A stretch of DNA of 40,547 nucleotides from Nioella sp. MMSF_3534 (GTDB taxonomy: Bacteria; Pseudomonadota; Alphaproteobacteria; Rhodobacterales; Rhodobacteraceae): contig NZ_JASHJX010000044.1 of NCBI RefSeq assembly GCF_030732985.1, positions 1 through 40,547 on the forward strand. The letters run 5' to 3'. Within the stretch, counting starts at the first letter, position 1. Each line of letters opens with the position of its first letter. Below the pieces are notes generated by a model. That model had not been told where the DNA came from. It made no database searches and saw nothing but the letters and a program-made list of their open reading frames with translations. Position numbers and translations under genes: made by a program. Positions 1 through 8,800 of this stretch are shown here, piece by piece.

Positions 1-7
1 CAAAAGT

Positions 8-47
8 CGATAACACCCCGATCCAACCCATAACAAACGATAACACC
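8..47. repeat. Pair of 10-bp direct repeats at the left edge
   Basis: The decamer CGATAACACC occurs at 8-17 and again at 38-47, exactly 30 bases apart, in an AT-richer stretch. A related CATAACA lies between them at 29-35. The spacing is close to three helical turns, as in paired regulator sites, but the gene it would serve lies outside the window. No gene is seen from 1 to 137, which is downstream of the leftward Lrp gene. Confidence 0.35.
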
Positions 48-137
48 AAAATACGTGTGAAAATCACGCTTACAGGGCGCGTGTCGTTCGGGGATTCGTG
101 TGTGACGCCCGATCGGACGGCGGGTGATTCCCCGTGC

Positions 138-581
138 TCACCCCTTCACGGATCGCAGAATCACATTGGTCTGCGCGGAGGCCACCGCCGGGATGCGGAA
201 CAGAAACTGTTCGAGAAAGCGGTTATAGGCGTCGATATCCGGGCATGTGACATGCAGATGGTAATCCGCCTGGCCCGTCGTGGCATGGCAGGCGCGCACC
301 TCGTCGCGGTGTTTCACGGCGCGGATGAAGGCGCTCAGCTGTTCCGGGTCGTGGCGGGTCAGCTGCACATGGACGATGGCCTTGAACCCGAGCCCGCGCT
401 TCGCATCATTGATGCGCACCCCGTATCCTTCGATCACACCCGCTTCTTCCAGCGCCCGCACCCGTCGCCAGCAGGACGAGGCAGACAGTCCCACTTTCTC
501 GGCCAGATCGGCATTCGAGATGCGGCTGTCCTTTTGCAGGGCACTGAGAATCTGTTCGTCGATACCGTCCAGTTCTGACAT
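138..581 (-). CDS. Lrp/AsnC family transcriptional regulator
   Basis: A 147-residue DNA-binding regulator of the leucine-responsive/AsnC family. The N-terminal part (about residues 1-60) has the typical opening LDGIDEQILSALQKDSRISN followed by a winged helix-turn-helix (LAEKVGLSASSCWRRVRALEE). The C-terminal RAM-type domain (about 65-147) normally binds amino acids and mediates oligomerisation. I chose the ATG at 581 because AAGGGAAA precedes it at a good distance; an ATG 21 bases upstream lacks such a site. It diverges from the indolepyruvate oxidoreductase gene across a 122-bp AT-rich gap, so it probably senses an amino acid and controls that operon and itself. The family call is firm; target and ligand are inferred. 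Confidence 0.93.
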   Translation of the reverse strand: MSELDGIDEQILSALQKDSRISNADLAEKVGLSASSCWRRVRALEEAGVIEGYGVRINDAKRGLGFKAIVHVQLTRHDPEQLSAFIRAVKHRDEVRACHATTGQADYHLHVTCPDIDAYNRFLEQFLFRIPAVASAQTNVILRSVKG

Positions 582-703
582 GGTATTTCCCTTTATGTTC
601 ATATCTGGCTCAGTATTTCAAAATATAGGCAATCATCCAATATAATTGATCAATCTCGCCACTTCGACCGGGATATCCTGCCGCCACAGGACAGGAGCCC
701 AGA
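582..703. promoter_or_regulatory. Divergent promoter region between lrp and the fused IOR gene
   Basis: This 122-base gap is markedly AT-richer than the flanking genes. It holds the perfect palindrome ATTGATCAAT at 645-654 and a TATTT-CA-AAATA inverted repeat just upstream of it. Lrp-family proteins often bind imperfect AT-rich palindromes between divergent genes, so these are candidate sites for the neighbouring regulator. CAGGAGCC before the ATG at 704 is the ribosome binding site of the rightward gene. No exact -35/-10 pair is claimed. Confidence 0.5.
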
Positions 704-3700
704 ATGACCGTACAGCCCCCGCATTTCGCCACCTATCCTCTGGATGACCGCTATGCCCGGACCGAGGGCCGCGTATTCCTGACCGGGACGCAGGCGCTGG
801 TTCGGGTGATGCTGGACCAGGCGCGGCGCGACCGGACGGCGGGGCTGAAGACCGCCGGGTTCGTCTCGGGCTATCGCGGATCGCCGCTTGGCGGGCTGGA
901 TCAGGAGATGTGGCGGCAGAAGACGCGGCTTGCCGAAAACCGGATCGACGTCCTGCCCGCCGTCAATGAAGACCTCGGCGCGACGGCGGTCTTGGGCGCG
1001 CAACAGGCCTCGCTCGATCCGAATTGCGAGGTCGAGGGCGTGTTTTCCATGTGGTACGGCAAGGGGCCGGGGGTCGACCGGTCGGGCGACGCGCTGAAGC
1101 ATGGCAACGCCTATGGCTCTGCCCCCAAGGGCGGCGTTCTGGTGGTGGCGGGGGATGATCATGGGTGTGTGTCGTCCTCCATGCCGCATCAGTCGGATGT
1201 GGCGTTCATGGCCTGGTTCATGCCGACTCTGAACCCTGCCAGCATCGGGGAATACCTCAGCTTCGGGGCCTATGGTCTTGCCCTGTCACGGTTTTCCGGC
1301 GCTTGGGTCGGGTTCAAGGCAATCTCGGAAACGGTTGAGGCGGGCCAATCGGTTGAGATCCCGGCAGAGCGCGCATTCGTCCAGCCCGTTTTCACACCCC
1401 CGCCGGGTGGCCTGCATGTGCGCGCGTCCGACATGCCAAGCCCCGAGATCGAAACCCGGATCGGGGCCAAACTGGGCGCGGTCGAGGCCTTCGTGGAGGC
1501 CAATCCGATTGACCGGCGGATCTATGACATTCCCGATGCGCGCTACGGGATCGTGACCACCGGCAAGGGGCATCTCGACTTGATGGAGGCGCTGCGGCTG
1601 CTCGGGCTGGATGAGACCGCCTGCCGCCGGCTCGGCATCGACATCTACAAGGTCGGCATGGTCTGGCCGCTGGCGCGCCGCGATGCGCTGGCTTTCGTGT
1701 CCGGGAAGGAAGAAGTGCTGGTCATCGAGGAAAAGCGCGGCATTATCGAAAGCCAGTTCAAGGAGTATTTCTATGACTGGCCCGGTCACAAACCGCAGCG
1801 CATGGTGGGCAAACATCGGGCGGCGGGCGATCCGCTGATCCCCTGGACGGGCGAGCTGAGCCCATTGTTGCTGGTGCCCGTGGTAGCCGAACGCCTGCAC
1901 CCGTTCTTCCCGGATGAGAACCTGCCCGAGAAGGCCCGGGCGCTGACGGAGACCCCGGCCCCGGTTCTGAGCGTTCCGGGCGCAACGCGGACGCCCTATT
2001 TCTGTTCCGGGTGTCCCCACAACAGCTCCACCAAACTGCCCGAAGGCAGCGTCGCCAACTCCGGCATTGGCTGTCACGTCATGGCGGGCTGGATGGACCG
2101 CAATACGCTCGGCTATGCGCAGATGGATGGCGAGGGGGTGCCGTGGTCGGTCGCCTCCCGGTTTACCGGCGGCGGTCACCGGTTTCAGAATCTGGGCGAG
2201 GGGACATGGTATCATTCCGGGTCCCTTGCCATCCGGCAGGCGGTCGCGGCGGGGGCGGATATCACTTACAAGATCCTCTATAATGATGCCGTGGCCATGA
2301 CTGGCGGGCAGCCGGTGGACGGCCCCGTCAGCCCCGCCGCGGTGGCTCAGGCCTGCCGGGCCGAAGGGGTGGACCGGATCGCGGTGGTGTCGGACGATAT
2401 CGGCAAATTCCGGCGCAGCGACTTCCCCGCGCATACCAGCTTTCACGACCGGGCGGATCTGATGCCCGTGCAGCGGGAATTGCGGCAGGTGAAGGGCGTC
2501 TCGGTTCTTCTATATGAACAGGCCTGTGCGACTGAAAAGCGCCGCCGCCGCAAGCGGGGCAAGGCTGAGGACCCCAAGCGCTTTGCCTATATCAACCCGC
2601 TTGTCTGTGAGGGCTGCGGCGATTGCTCGGTTGAATCGAACTGCCTGTCGATCGAGCCGCGTGAAACGGAGTTCGGGCGCAAGCGCAGGGTGAACCTGTC
2701 CAGCTGCAACAAGGATTTCTCTTGCCTTGGTGGATTCTGCCCCAGTTTTGTAACGGTGGAAGGCGGTGCACGGCGCAAACCCGCGCCGGTGGCGTTGGAG
2801 CTTGAGGCGTTGAAGGCCGGGCTTCCGGTGCCAGACGCGCCCGACCTGTTCCGTCCCTTCGATCTGCTGGTCGCGGGCGTTGGCGGCACCGGCGTCGTGA
2901 CCGTGGGCGCGCTGATCACCATGGCCGCCCATCTGGAAGGCAAGGGGGCCAGCGTGCTGGACTTCACCGGCTTCGCGCAGAAATTCGGCACGGTTCTGGG
3001 CTATGTGCGGATCGGAGCCAGCCCCGAATCCATAAACCAGATGCGCATTGAACGCGGATCGGCGGATGCGGTCATCGGCTGTGACGCGGTTGTGTGTTCG
3101 TCACCCAAGGCGTCTGTCCACTACCGGCAGGGCACGCGCGTGGTCCTGAACCGGGCCGAGATGCCAACCGGTGATCTGGTGCTGCACCGGGACGCGCAGT
3201 TGAAGATAGCCGAACGCGAGGCGCTGATCCGGGCCACCGTTGGCGCGGATGTGATGGCCTTCGGCGCCAATCAGGCGGCGGAAAAACTGATGGGGGACAG
3301 TGTCTTCGCCAATATCATGCTGCTTGGCGCGGCCTATCAGCAAGGGCTGGTGCCGGTCAGTGAGCTTGCCTTGAAACAGGCCATCCTGCTCAACGGCGTG
3401 GCGGTCGACAGGAACGCAATGGCCTTCGATCTGGGGCGGGTGATGGCAGTGCGGCCGGAGGTGCTGGAACCCTATCTGGGTGGCACAGCGCCGCGGGCCA
3501 AGACACTGGACGAGGTGATTGCCGCCCGCGCCGACTTCCTCACCGCCTATCAGAACGCCGCCTATGCCCGCCGCTTCACCGACCGGATCGCCGCCTTTCG
3601 CAAGGCCGTGCCCGAGGCCGGGGAGGAGGTTGTCGTGGCGGCTGCGAAATCGCTGTTCAAGCTGATGGCCATAAAGGATGAATACGAGGTCGCGCGGTTG

Positions 3701-4105
3701 TTCACCCAAACCGGTTTCGATCAGGAACTGGCCGAGCAGTTCGAGGGCGATTTCCGCGTTGTCCATCACCTTGCTCCGCCACTCCTGTCGTTTCGCCGGG
3801 ATGATCGGGGGCGCCCCGTCAAGCGCGGGTTCGGTCCCTTGGTGCGGCCGGTGTTCAAAGGTCTGGCCAAGCTGAGACGGGTGCGGGGCACCTGGGCCGA
3901 TCCCTTCCGCTTCAGTGCGGATCGGCGCCTGGACAGGGATTTGCTAACGTGGTTCGAACGCGTCCTGACGCATGTGGAAAGTCACCATGACCCTGAGACG
4001 GCGCTTGATCTGCTGTCCGCCCCGATGGAGATCCGCGGCTATGGCCCGGTGCGGGAGGACGCGGCCATAAAGGTGCGCGCCGGGATGCCCGAGGGCCTGC
4101 GCTGA
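704..4105 (+). CDS. Fused indolepyruvate ferredoxin oxidoreductase (alpha-beta in one chain)
   Basis: An 1133-residue, thiamine-diphosphate and Fe-S dependent 2-oxo acid oxidoreductase. The family oxidatively decarboxylates aryl- or branched-chain 2-oxo acids to acyl-CoA. Visible parts in order: a PFOR-like N-terminal domain with GYRGSPLGGLD near residue 55; a TPP domain with CSGCPHN near 434; a cysteine cluster with CEGCGDC at 635-641 and CNKDFSCLGGFC about 40 residues later; the gamma-type domain starting VAGVGGTGVVTVG near 724; and a C-terminal region of the DUF6537 type (about 930-1133, with KDEYEVARLF). CAGGAGCC supports the ATG start. It leads a probable three-gene rightward operon with an amine oxidase and RidA, opposite an Lrp regulator. 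That suggests oxidation of 2-oxo acids released from amino acids. The true substrate cannot be read from sequence. Confidence 0.93.
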   Translation: MTVQPPHFATYPLDDRYARTEGRVFLTGTQALVRVMLDQARRDRTAGLKTAGFVSGYRGSPLGGLDQEMWRQKTRLAENRIDVLPAVNEDLGATAVLGAQQASLDPNCEVEGVFSMWYGKGPGVDRSGDALKHGNAYGSAPKGGVLVVAGDDHGCVSSSMPHQSDVAFMAWFMPTLNPASIGEYLSFGAYGLALSRFSGAWVGFKAISETVEAGQSVEIPAERAFVQPVFTPPPGGLHVRASDMPSPEIETRIGAKLGAVEAFVEANPIDRRIYDIPDARYGIVTTGKGHLDLMEALRLLGLDETACRRLGIDIYKVGMVWPLARRDALAFVSGKEEVLVIEEKRGIIESQFKEYFYDWPGHKPQRMVGKHRAAGDPLIPWTGELSPLLLVPVVAERLHPFFPDENLPEKARALTETPAPVLSVPGATRTPYFCSGCPHNSSTKLPEGSVANSGIGCHVMAGWMDRNTLGYAQMDGEGVPWSVASRFTGGGHRFQNLGEGTWYHSGSLAIRQAVAAGADITYKILYNDAVAMTGGQPVDGPVSPAAVAQACRAEGVDRIAVVSDDIGKFRRSDFPAHTSFHDRADLMPVQRELRQVKGVSVLLYEQACATEKRRRRKRGKAEDPKRFAYINPLVCEGCGDCSVESNCLSIEPRETEFGRKRRVNLSSCNKDFSCLGGFCPSFVTVEGGARRKPAPVALELEALKAGLPVPDAPDLFRPFDLLVAGVGGTGVVTVGALITMAAHLEGKGASVLDFTGFAQKFGTVLGYVRIGASPESINQMRIERGSADAVIGCDAVVCSSPKASVHYRQGTRVVLNRAEMPTGDLVLHRDAQLKIAEREALIRATVGADVMAFGANQAAEKLMGDSVFANIMLLGAAYQQGLVPVSELALKQAILLNGVAVDRNAMAFDLGRVMAVRPEVLEPYLGGTAPRAKTLDEVIAARADFLTAYQNAAYARRFTDRIAAFRKAVPEAGEEVVVAAAKSLFKLMAIKDEYEVARLFTQTGFDQELAEQFEGDFRVVHHLAPPLLSFRRDDRGRPVKRGFGPLVRPVFKGLAKLRRVRGTWADPFRFSADRRLDRDLLTWFERVLTHVESHHDPETALDLLSAPMEIRGYGPVREDAAIKVRAGMPEGLR

Positions 4106-4159
4106 CTTGACTTCACCGGTCTGCCTGACGCTCATGGGGGGCAGAAGAAGGGGCGCGGG

Positions 4160-5257
4160 ATGCAGGCGGAGTATGCGATCATCGGCGGCGGGGTCGTCGG
4201 GCTGTCCGTGGCCTGGGGGTTGCAACGGCGCGGCTTGCGGGTGGTCGTACTGGACGGCAGCGACGGGGATTTCCGCGCCAGCCGGGGCAATTTCGGGCTG
4301 ATCTGGGTACAGGGCAAGGGCATGTATGCGCCGCGCTATGCGGAGTGGACGAGAGGCTCTGCGGCGCTGTGGGCCGCCTTCGCGTCAGAGTTGGGCGAGT
4401 GCACGGGGCGCGATCTCTGGCTCAGGCAGGATGGCGGCTACGAGGTGTTTTTCGATGATGCCGAAATGGCCCGGACCGCTGCCGCCTATGAGGGCCTGAA
4501 AGCGCGGCTTGGGGGCGACTACCCCTACGAGATCCTGGGGGGCAATGCGCTGCGCCGTGAAGAACCTGCGATCGGTCCCAGGGCGGTTGGCGCGATTCTG
4601 CATGGCGAGGATGGCCATACCAGCCCGCTGCTTCTGCTGCGCGCGCTGGCAGATGATTTCCGTCGCCTTGGCGGGCGGGTGCTGACCGGCAGGCAGGTGA
4701 TTGCGGTGGACCGGCCCGACGGGTTCCGCATGACCTGCGCGGATGGCGAAACGGTGGAGGCGGGCAAGATCGTGCTGGCAGCGGGGCTTGGGGCCGCAAC
4801 GCTTGGGCCGATGCTGGGGTTTCGGGCCCCCGTCCGGCCACAGCGGGGGCAGATCCTGATCACCGAGAAATTGCCGAAACTGCTTCGCCGTCCCACGGTC
4901 GATCTGCGCCAGGTGGAGGCGGGCGGGGTTCAGATTGGGGCCACGAACGAGGAGGTGGGCTTTGACGATCATTCGACGCAGCCGGCCATGGCCCGGCTGG
5001 CGGCGCGGGCGGTCGAGACGGTCCCGGCACTGGCAAAGGCCCAGATTGTGCGGTCCTGGGCGGCACTTCGGGTCATGACCCCGGACGGGCTGCCGATCTA
5101 TCAGGAAAGCGCCGCAATGCCCGGTGCCTTTCTGGTCACCTGCCATAGCGGCATTACCCTTGCTGCGGCCCATGCGCTGCGCCTGCCGGACTGGTTGGAA
5201 GCCAAGCGCGGCGCGCCGGACCTTGCCGCGTTCTCCGAGGATCGCTTTTCGCGCTAG
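4160..5257 (+). CDS. FAD-dependent amine/D-amino acid oxidase-like protein (DadA/DAO family)
   Basis: A 365-residue flavoprotein of the glycine/D-amino acid oxidase family. The N-terminus YAIIGGGVVGLSVAWGLQRR is the dinucleotide-binding beta-alpha-beta fold. Near the C-terminus, SWAALRVMTPDGLPIYQES followed by a CHSGITLAAA segment is the usual FAD-contacting end of the family. It is cytoplasmic, with no signal peptide. These enzymes oxidise an amine or amino acid to an imine, which hydrolyses to an oxo acid. The gene lies 54 bases after the IOR gene and 110 before ridA, in the same direction. The context fits imine production consumed by RidA and oxo acids consumed by IOR. It could equally be a secondary-amine (sarcosine- or octopine-like) dehydrogenase subunit; the substrate is unknown. 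Confidence 0.85.
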   Translation: MQAEYAIIGGGVVGLSVAWGLQRRGLRVVVLDGSDGDFRASRGNFGLIWVQGKGMYAPRYAEWTRGSAALWAAFASELGECTGRDLWLRQDGGYEVFFDDAEMARTAAAYEGLKARLGGDYPYEILGGNALRREEPAIGPRAVGAILHGEDGHTSPLLLLRALADDFRRLGGRVLTGRQVIAVDRPDGFRMTCADGETVEAGKIVLAAGLGAATLGPMLGFRAPVRPQRGQILITEKLPKLLRRPTVDLRQVEAGGVQIGATNEEVGFDDHSTQPAMARLAARAVETVPALAKAQIVRSWAALRVMTPDGLPIYQESAAMPGAFLVTCHSGITLAAAHALRLPDWLEAKRGAPDLAAFSEDRFSR

Positions 5258-5325
5258 CGCTGCTTGTCGCGCGTCTGGGGCATGGCTATGCAGGCAGAAC
5301 GCGTCGGCCCGCCATGGTGGCGGTG

Positions 5326-5346
5326 CCAACACCCAACACCCAACAC
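5326..5346 (+). repeat. Three tandem copies of a heptamer before ridA
   Basis: CCAACAC is repeated three times head to tail (5326-5332, 5333-5339, 5340-5346), followed by a partial CCA. It lies just upstream of the ribosome binding site (AAGGAC) and ATG of ridA. An in-frame ATG at 5314 would place the array inside the coding sequence, so copy-number changes of a 7-base unit would shift frame relative to that upstream start. I take the ATG at 5368 as the real start, so the array is probably 5' leader. Confidence 0.6.
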
Positions 5347-5367
5347 CCAGCATCAAGGACACTCCCC

Positions 5368-5706
5368 ATGATCGAACGTTTCGAAACCGGCACCCGCATG
5401 AGCCAGTTCGTCAAGCATAACGGCACCGTCTATCTGGCCGGTCAGGTCGGCGAGGGTGCCACGGTGGCCGATCAGACCCGCGATTGCCTGGCGCAGGTGG
5501 AGCGGCTGCTGGCCGAGGCAGGGTCCGGCACCGACAAGATGCTGCAAGCCATCATCTGGCTGGCGGATATGGCAGATTTCGCCGAGATGAACGAGGTCTG
5601 GGATGCGTGGGTTCCCGCGGGTCACGCCCCGGTGCGCGCCTGTGGCGAGGCCAAGCTTGCGGCGCCGAAATACCTGGTGGAAGTCATCGTTGTGGCGGCC
5701 TGCTGA
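5368..5706 (+). CDS. RidA family protein (YjgF/UK114), imine/enamine deaminase
   Basis: A 112-residue protein of the Rid superfamily. Family members hydrolyse reactive 2-imino or enamino acids, such as 2-aminoacrylate, to oxo acids and ammonia. The order of family segments is clear: an N-terminal strand with NGTVYLAGQVGEGATVADQT, a helix with CLAQVERLLAEAGSG, and a C-terminal YLVEVIVVAA strand. An arginine in APVRACGEAKLA occupies the place of the conserved active-site Arg. The ATG at 5368 is chosen over one at 5314 because AAGGAC precedes it and homologues begin near this point. It is last in the IOR/amine oxidase group and is followed by a double hairpin. It likely removes imines made by the neighbouring flavoenzyme; the exact Rid subfamily is uncertain. 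Confidence 0.9.
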   Translation: MIERFETGTRMSQFVKHNGTVYLAGQVGEGATVADQTRDCLAQVERLLAEAGSGTDKMLQAIIWLADMADFAEMNEVWDAWVPAGHAPVRACGEAKLAAPKYLVEVIVVAAC

Positions 5707-5740
5707 AGCGCTGCGAGGCCTCCTGCCCTGATCGGGTGAA

Positions 5741-5783
5741 AAGGCGCTTCGAAGCGCCTTGTGACGGGCCTTCGAAGGCCCGT
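5741..5783. terminator. Twin 20-bp palindromes forming a bidirectional terminator
   Basis: Two perfect 20-base palindromes lie three bases apart at 5741-5760 and 5764-5783. Both are centred on TTCGAA and both have GC-rich arms (AAGGCGC and ACGGGCC). They sit between convergent ridA and tamB. Read rightward, the second hairpin is followed by TTTCC. Read leftward, the first hairpin is followed by a T-run (TTTTCACC). Each direction thus has a distal hairpin with a short U-tract, fitting a shared bidirectional terminator. Confidence 0.72.
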
Positions 5784-5817
5784 TTCCACCGCCCTGCGGC
5801 CGATCGCATTCCAGACC

Positions 5818-8800
5818 TCAGTAATCGCGCTCGAAGAACACGCCGATGCTGCTGTCGCCATCGGTGGCAAAGGCGCCACGTGCCGTGATGTTCGGGGTGA
5901 GATCGAGGTTCAGGGAAACCTCGGCCTCGCCATTCGCGCCGATCTCTGCGTCGGTATAGAGATTGTCCGAGATATAGCGCCCGACGCGCAGGCTGGCATT
6001 GCCCTCGGAATCGGTCGAAAGGTCCAGATCGTCCACGCCGAGGCTGTCACGCAGGCCCCCGATGATCCCCTGTCCGCCCGCCACCCCCGACACCGCATCG
6101 ACCAGTTGCAGCGCCTGTACCGGCGACAGGCTGGTCGCGCTGCGGCCAAAGAAGAGCCGGGCGAGGATCTCGTCCTGCGGCAGATCGGGGACGGAGCTGA
6201 TGGTCAGTTCGGGGGCCGAGGCCGGACCCTCGATGGTGATCAGTGCCGTGATCTCACCGGTCTGGGTGCCTGCGACCACGCGCAGGTAAGGGTCGAAACC
6301 GCCCTGGAGGCTGGCCGTCGCCTCGGAGATATCGAAGCGCTGACCAAGGAAGGACAGTCGCCCGCGGATCAGCTCGAACTGGCCCGATGGCGCGACGGCG
6401 GCGCTGGTGCCGCCAAGGCGGATGCTGCCGCCAAGTTCCGCGTCCAGACCGGACCCGCGCAGGAAGATCCGTGCGGGGGCGTTGATGGTCAGGTCCAGCG
6501 ACACCGGCGCGCTGCTGCCGCCATTGCCCGATGCGATCAGACCGGCCCGGTCGCGGGTGGCATATTGCGCGCCGGACGCCCCGATATGGGCGATCTCGGG
6601 GATCGGTTCGGAGGCGCCGAAGCTGAGATCGTCCAGCAGAACATTGGTCTCACCCAGGGTGATCAGGCCAGAGACATGGGGGCCCGCGGCCAAGGCGCCA
6701 TCGACGGTGATCGTGCCGGTGTCGATCGCGGTCTGGAACAGGTCTTCCTCGGTCACCTGAACGGCGGACAGTGTCACCTCGACCCGGCCGGGAAGGCCGG
6801 GGGCCGTCAGGTCCAGCGCCCCGTCGAATGTCATTCGTCCGCCCGGCTGAATGCCGCTGCTGCCCGACAGGTTCAGCCGGCTGCCTGCGATGCTTGCGGT
6901 CAGGTCCAGCCCCTCCAGCACCATGCCGAGAGAGGGAAGCGACACGCGCGCGCCGCCGGTGGACAGGGTGCCGGCAAGAGAGGAGAGCGCCGGGGCACCG
7001 TTGACCGTCAGGTCGAACCGCGCGGTGCCGCGCACGGAACGCGGGGTGATGAACGGATCGGCCAGCGCCAGCGGCAGGCTGCCCGACAGGGCAAGCTCCA
7101 CCGCGCCACCGGGCAGGCCGATCCGGCCGGTCACGTCGCTTGCCAGCCCGCCTTGCCCGCTGGCCTCGCCAGACAGGGTCCAGGGCATCGTGTCATTGGC
7201 GCGCGTCAGGGTCAGGCTGGCGTCCACGGGGCCGGATATGGCCGAGGTCAGCAGCCCCGCATTGGCCAGCCGTGCGGTCGCCGCGAGCGTGCTGCTGCCC
7301 GATGAGAGCCGTCCCTCTGCACTGGCGGACAGGGCCGATCCGGTCAGTTCGAACCGGTCCAGATGCAGCCCCTCACCATCGCGGCGCATTGCGGTTTCGA
7401 TCCGGGTTTCCCCCGCGATCAGGGCGGGCGGTATCGCGTCGCCCGCGCGCAAATCCTGTGCGGTCAAATCGGCGGTTGCGTCGAATGCACCCGATAACAG
7501 GTCTGCCTCTGCCAGCAGCGTCATCTGCGCGGACCCTTCCAGATCCTGCCCCGCAAGCCCCGCGAAGGCAGACAGATCGGGCATTGCTGCGCGCAGGTCC
7601 AGTTCGGCCAGAAGGGCGCTCTCCCCGGTGCGGAACCGGGCCGCCCCGAGCAGCGTGGCGGTGTCGCCGGTCATGGCGATCCGGGTCAGGTCCAGCGGCT
7701 CCCCCGTCTGCCAGTCGGCGCGCAGGGACAGGCGCGCGGCGCGGCCCATGGCGGCTTGCAGGTCGGGCTCGGAATGCGACAGCCCTTCCAAAGCAGCCAG
7801 CAGATCGGCGGTGACGGCGAAGTCCCCCGCATCTGGCGGGGTGATGCTGCCAGACAGGGTCAGCTCGGCGCGGTCAACGCCGATGTCACCGGCGCGCAGG
7901 TCGGAAATCGCGGCCTCGCCGGTCCAGCCATTACCGGCAGCGCGGTCATAGCCGAGCGTCAGGTTTGCCTCGGTCAGGGTGACGGGCGGACCGGCAATCG
8001 GCAGGCGCACGGGGCCGCCGCTGGCATCCGAGATGAGACCGGCCACCTGAAATCGCAGGGGCGTGTTGTCGGCGGCGAGTGCGGCAGAGCCTTCCAGCGA
8101 CAGCGAATGACTGGTCAGGGCAAAGCTTTCCAGCACGGTGCCGCCAGCCGTGGGGCGGGTCAGAACCGCCTCCAGCCCTGTGCGCGATCCGAAGAAGGCC
8201 TGATATTCGGGCAGCACCAGATGCGCCAGATCACCGGTCAGTGCGGCGCTGATCTGCGCGGTTCCGTCCTCTGACCGGGCGGATATCAGCGTTCCGCTGA
8301 CCCTTGGTTCACCGTCGGTGGCCAGGGTCAGGTCAATCGCCAGATCGTCCAGCGGCCCGGCCCCGGCAATGTCCATCGCGACCGAGGGGGCGTCGGGGAT
8401 GCCCAGAAGCGTGACCGCGATGCCTCCGGGGTCTTCCGCCAGCTCCAGCGACAGGTCCAGTTGCCGGGTCTGGTTCTGAAAGCCCGCCCGGAGGGCAAAG
8501 CGCCCCTCTGGTCCGTCCAGCCGGGCAAGCGTCAGCTCCGCCGCGCCGGTGCCTTCGGCAAGGCTGGCCGCGCCGGAAAGGGTCGCGGTGACGGGGAACC
8601 CCACAAGCGATGCGCCAAGCTCTATCCTGTCAATGGCAAGCGCCCCGAGGGCAATGGACACCGGCAGGTCCGGCAGCTCGAATGGCGTTGCTTCCGGTGC
8701 GGCGGGGTCGGTCTCGCCCGTGGGCAGACGGTCCAGCACGATGCGCGCGGCGGCCAGCCGGTCCACTTCCAGCGCGCCCCGCAGAAGGGCCGAGCGGGTC

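Noticed and set aside
5741-5783. TTCGAA palindromes as copies of the TTCGA-N5-TCGAA operator
   Set aside because: They have no 5-base spacer and lie between convergent genes, so a terminator role fits better.
5761-7305. 514-codon open frame opposite tamB
   Set aside because: A reverse-strand shadow with no domain signal; tamB is complete and coupled to tamA.
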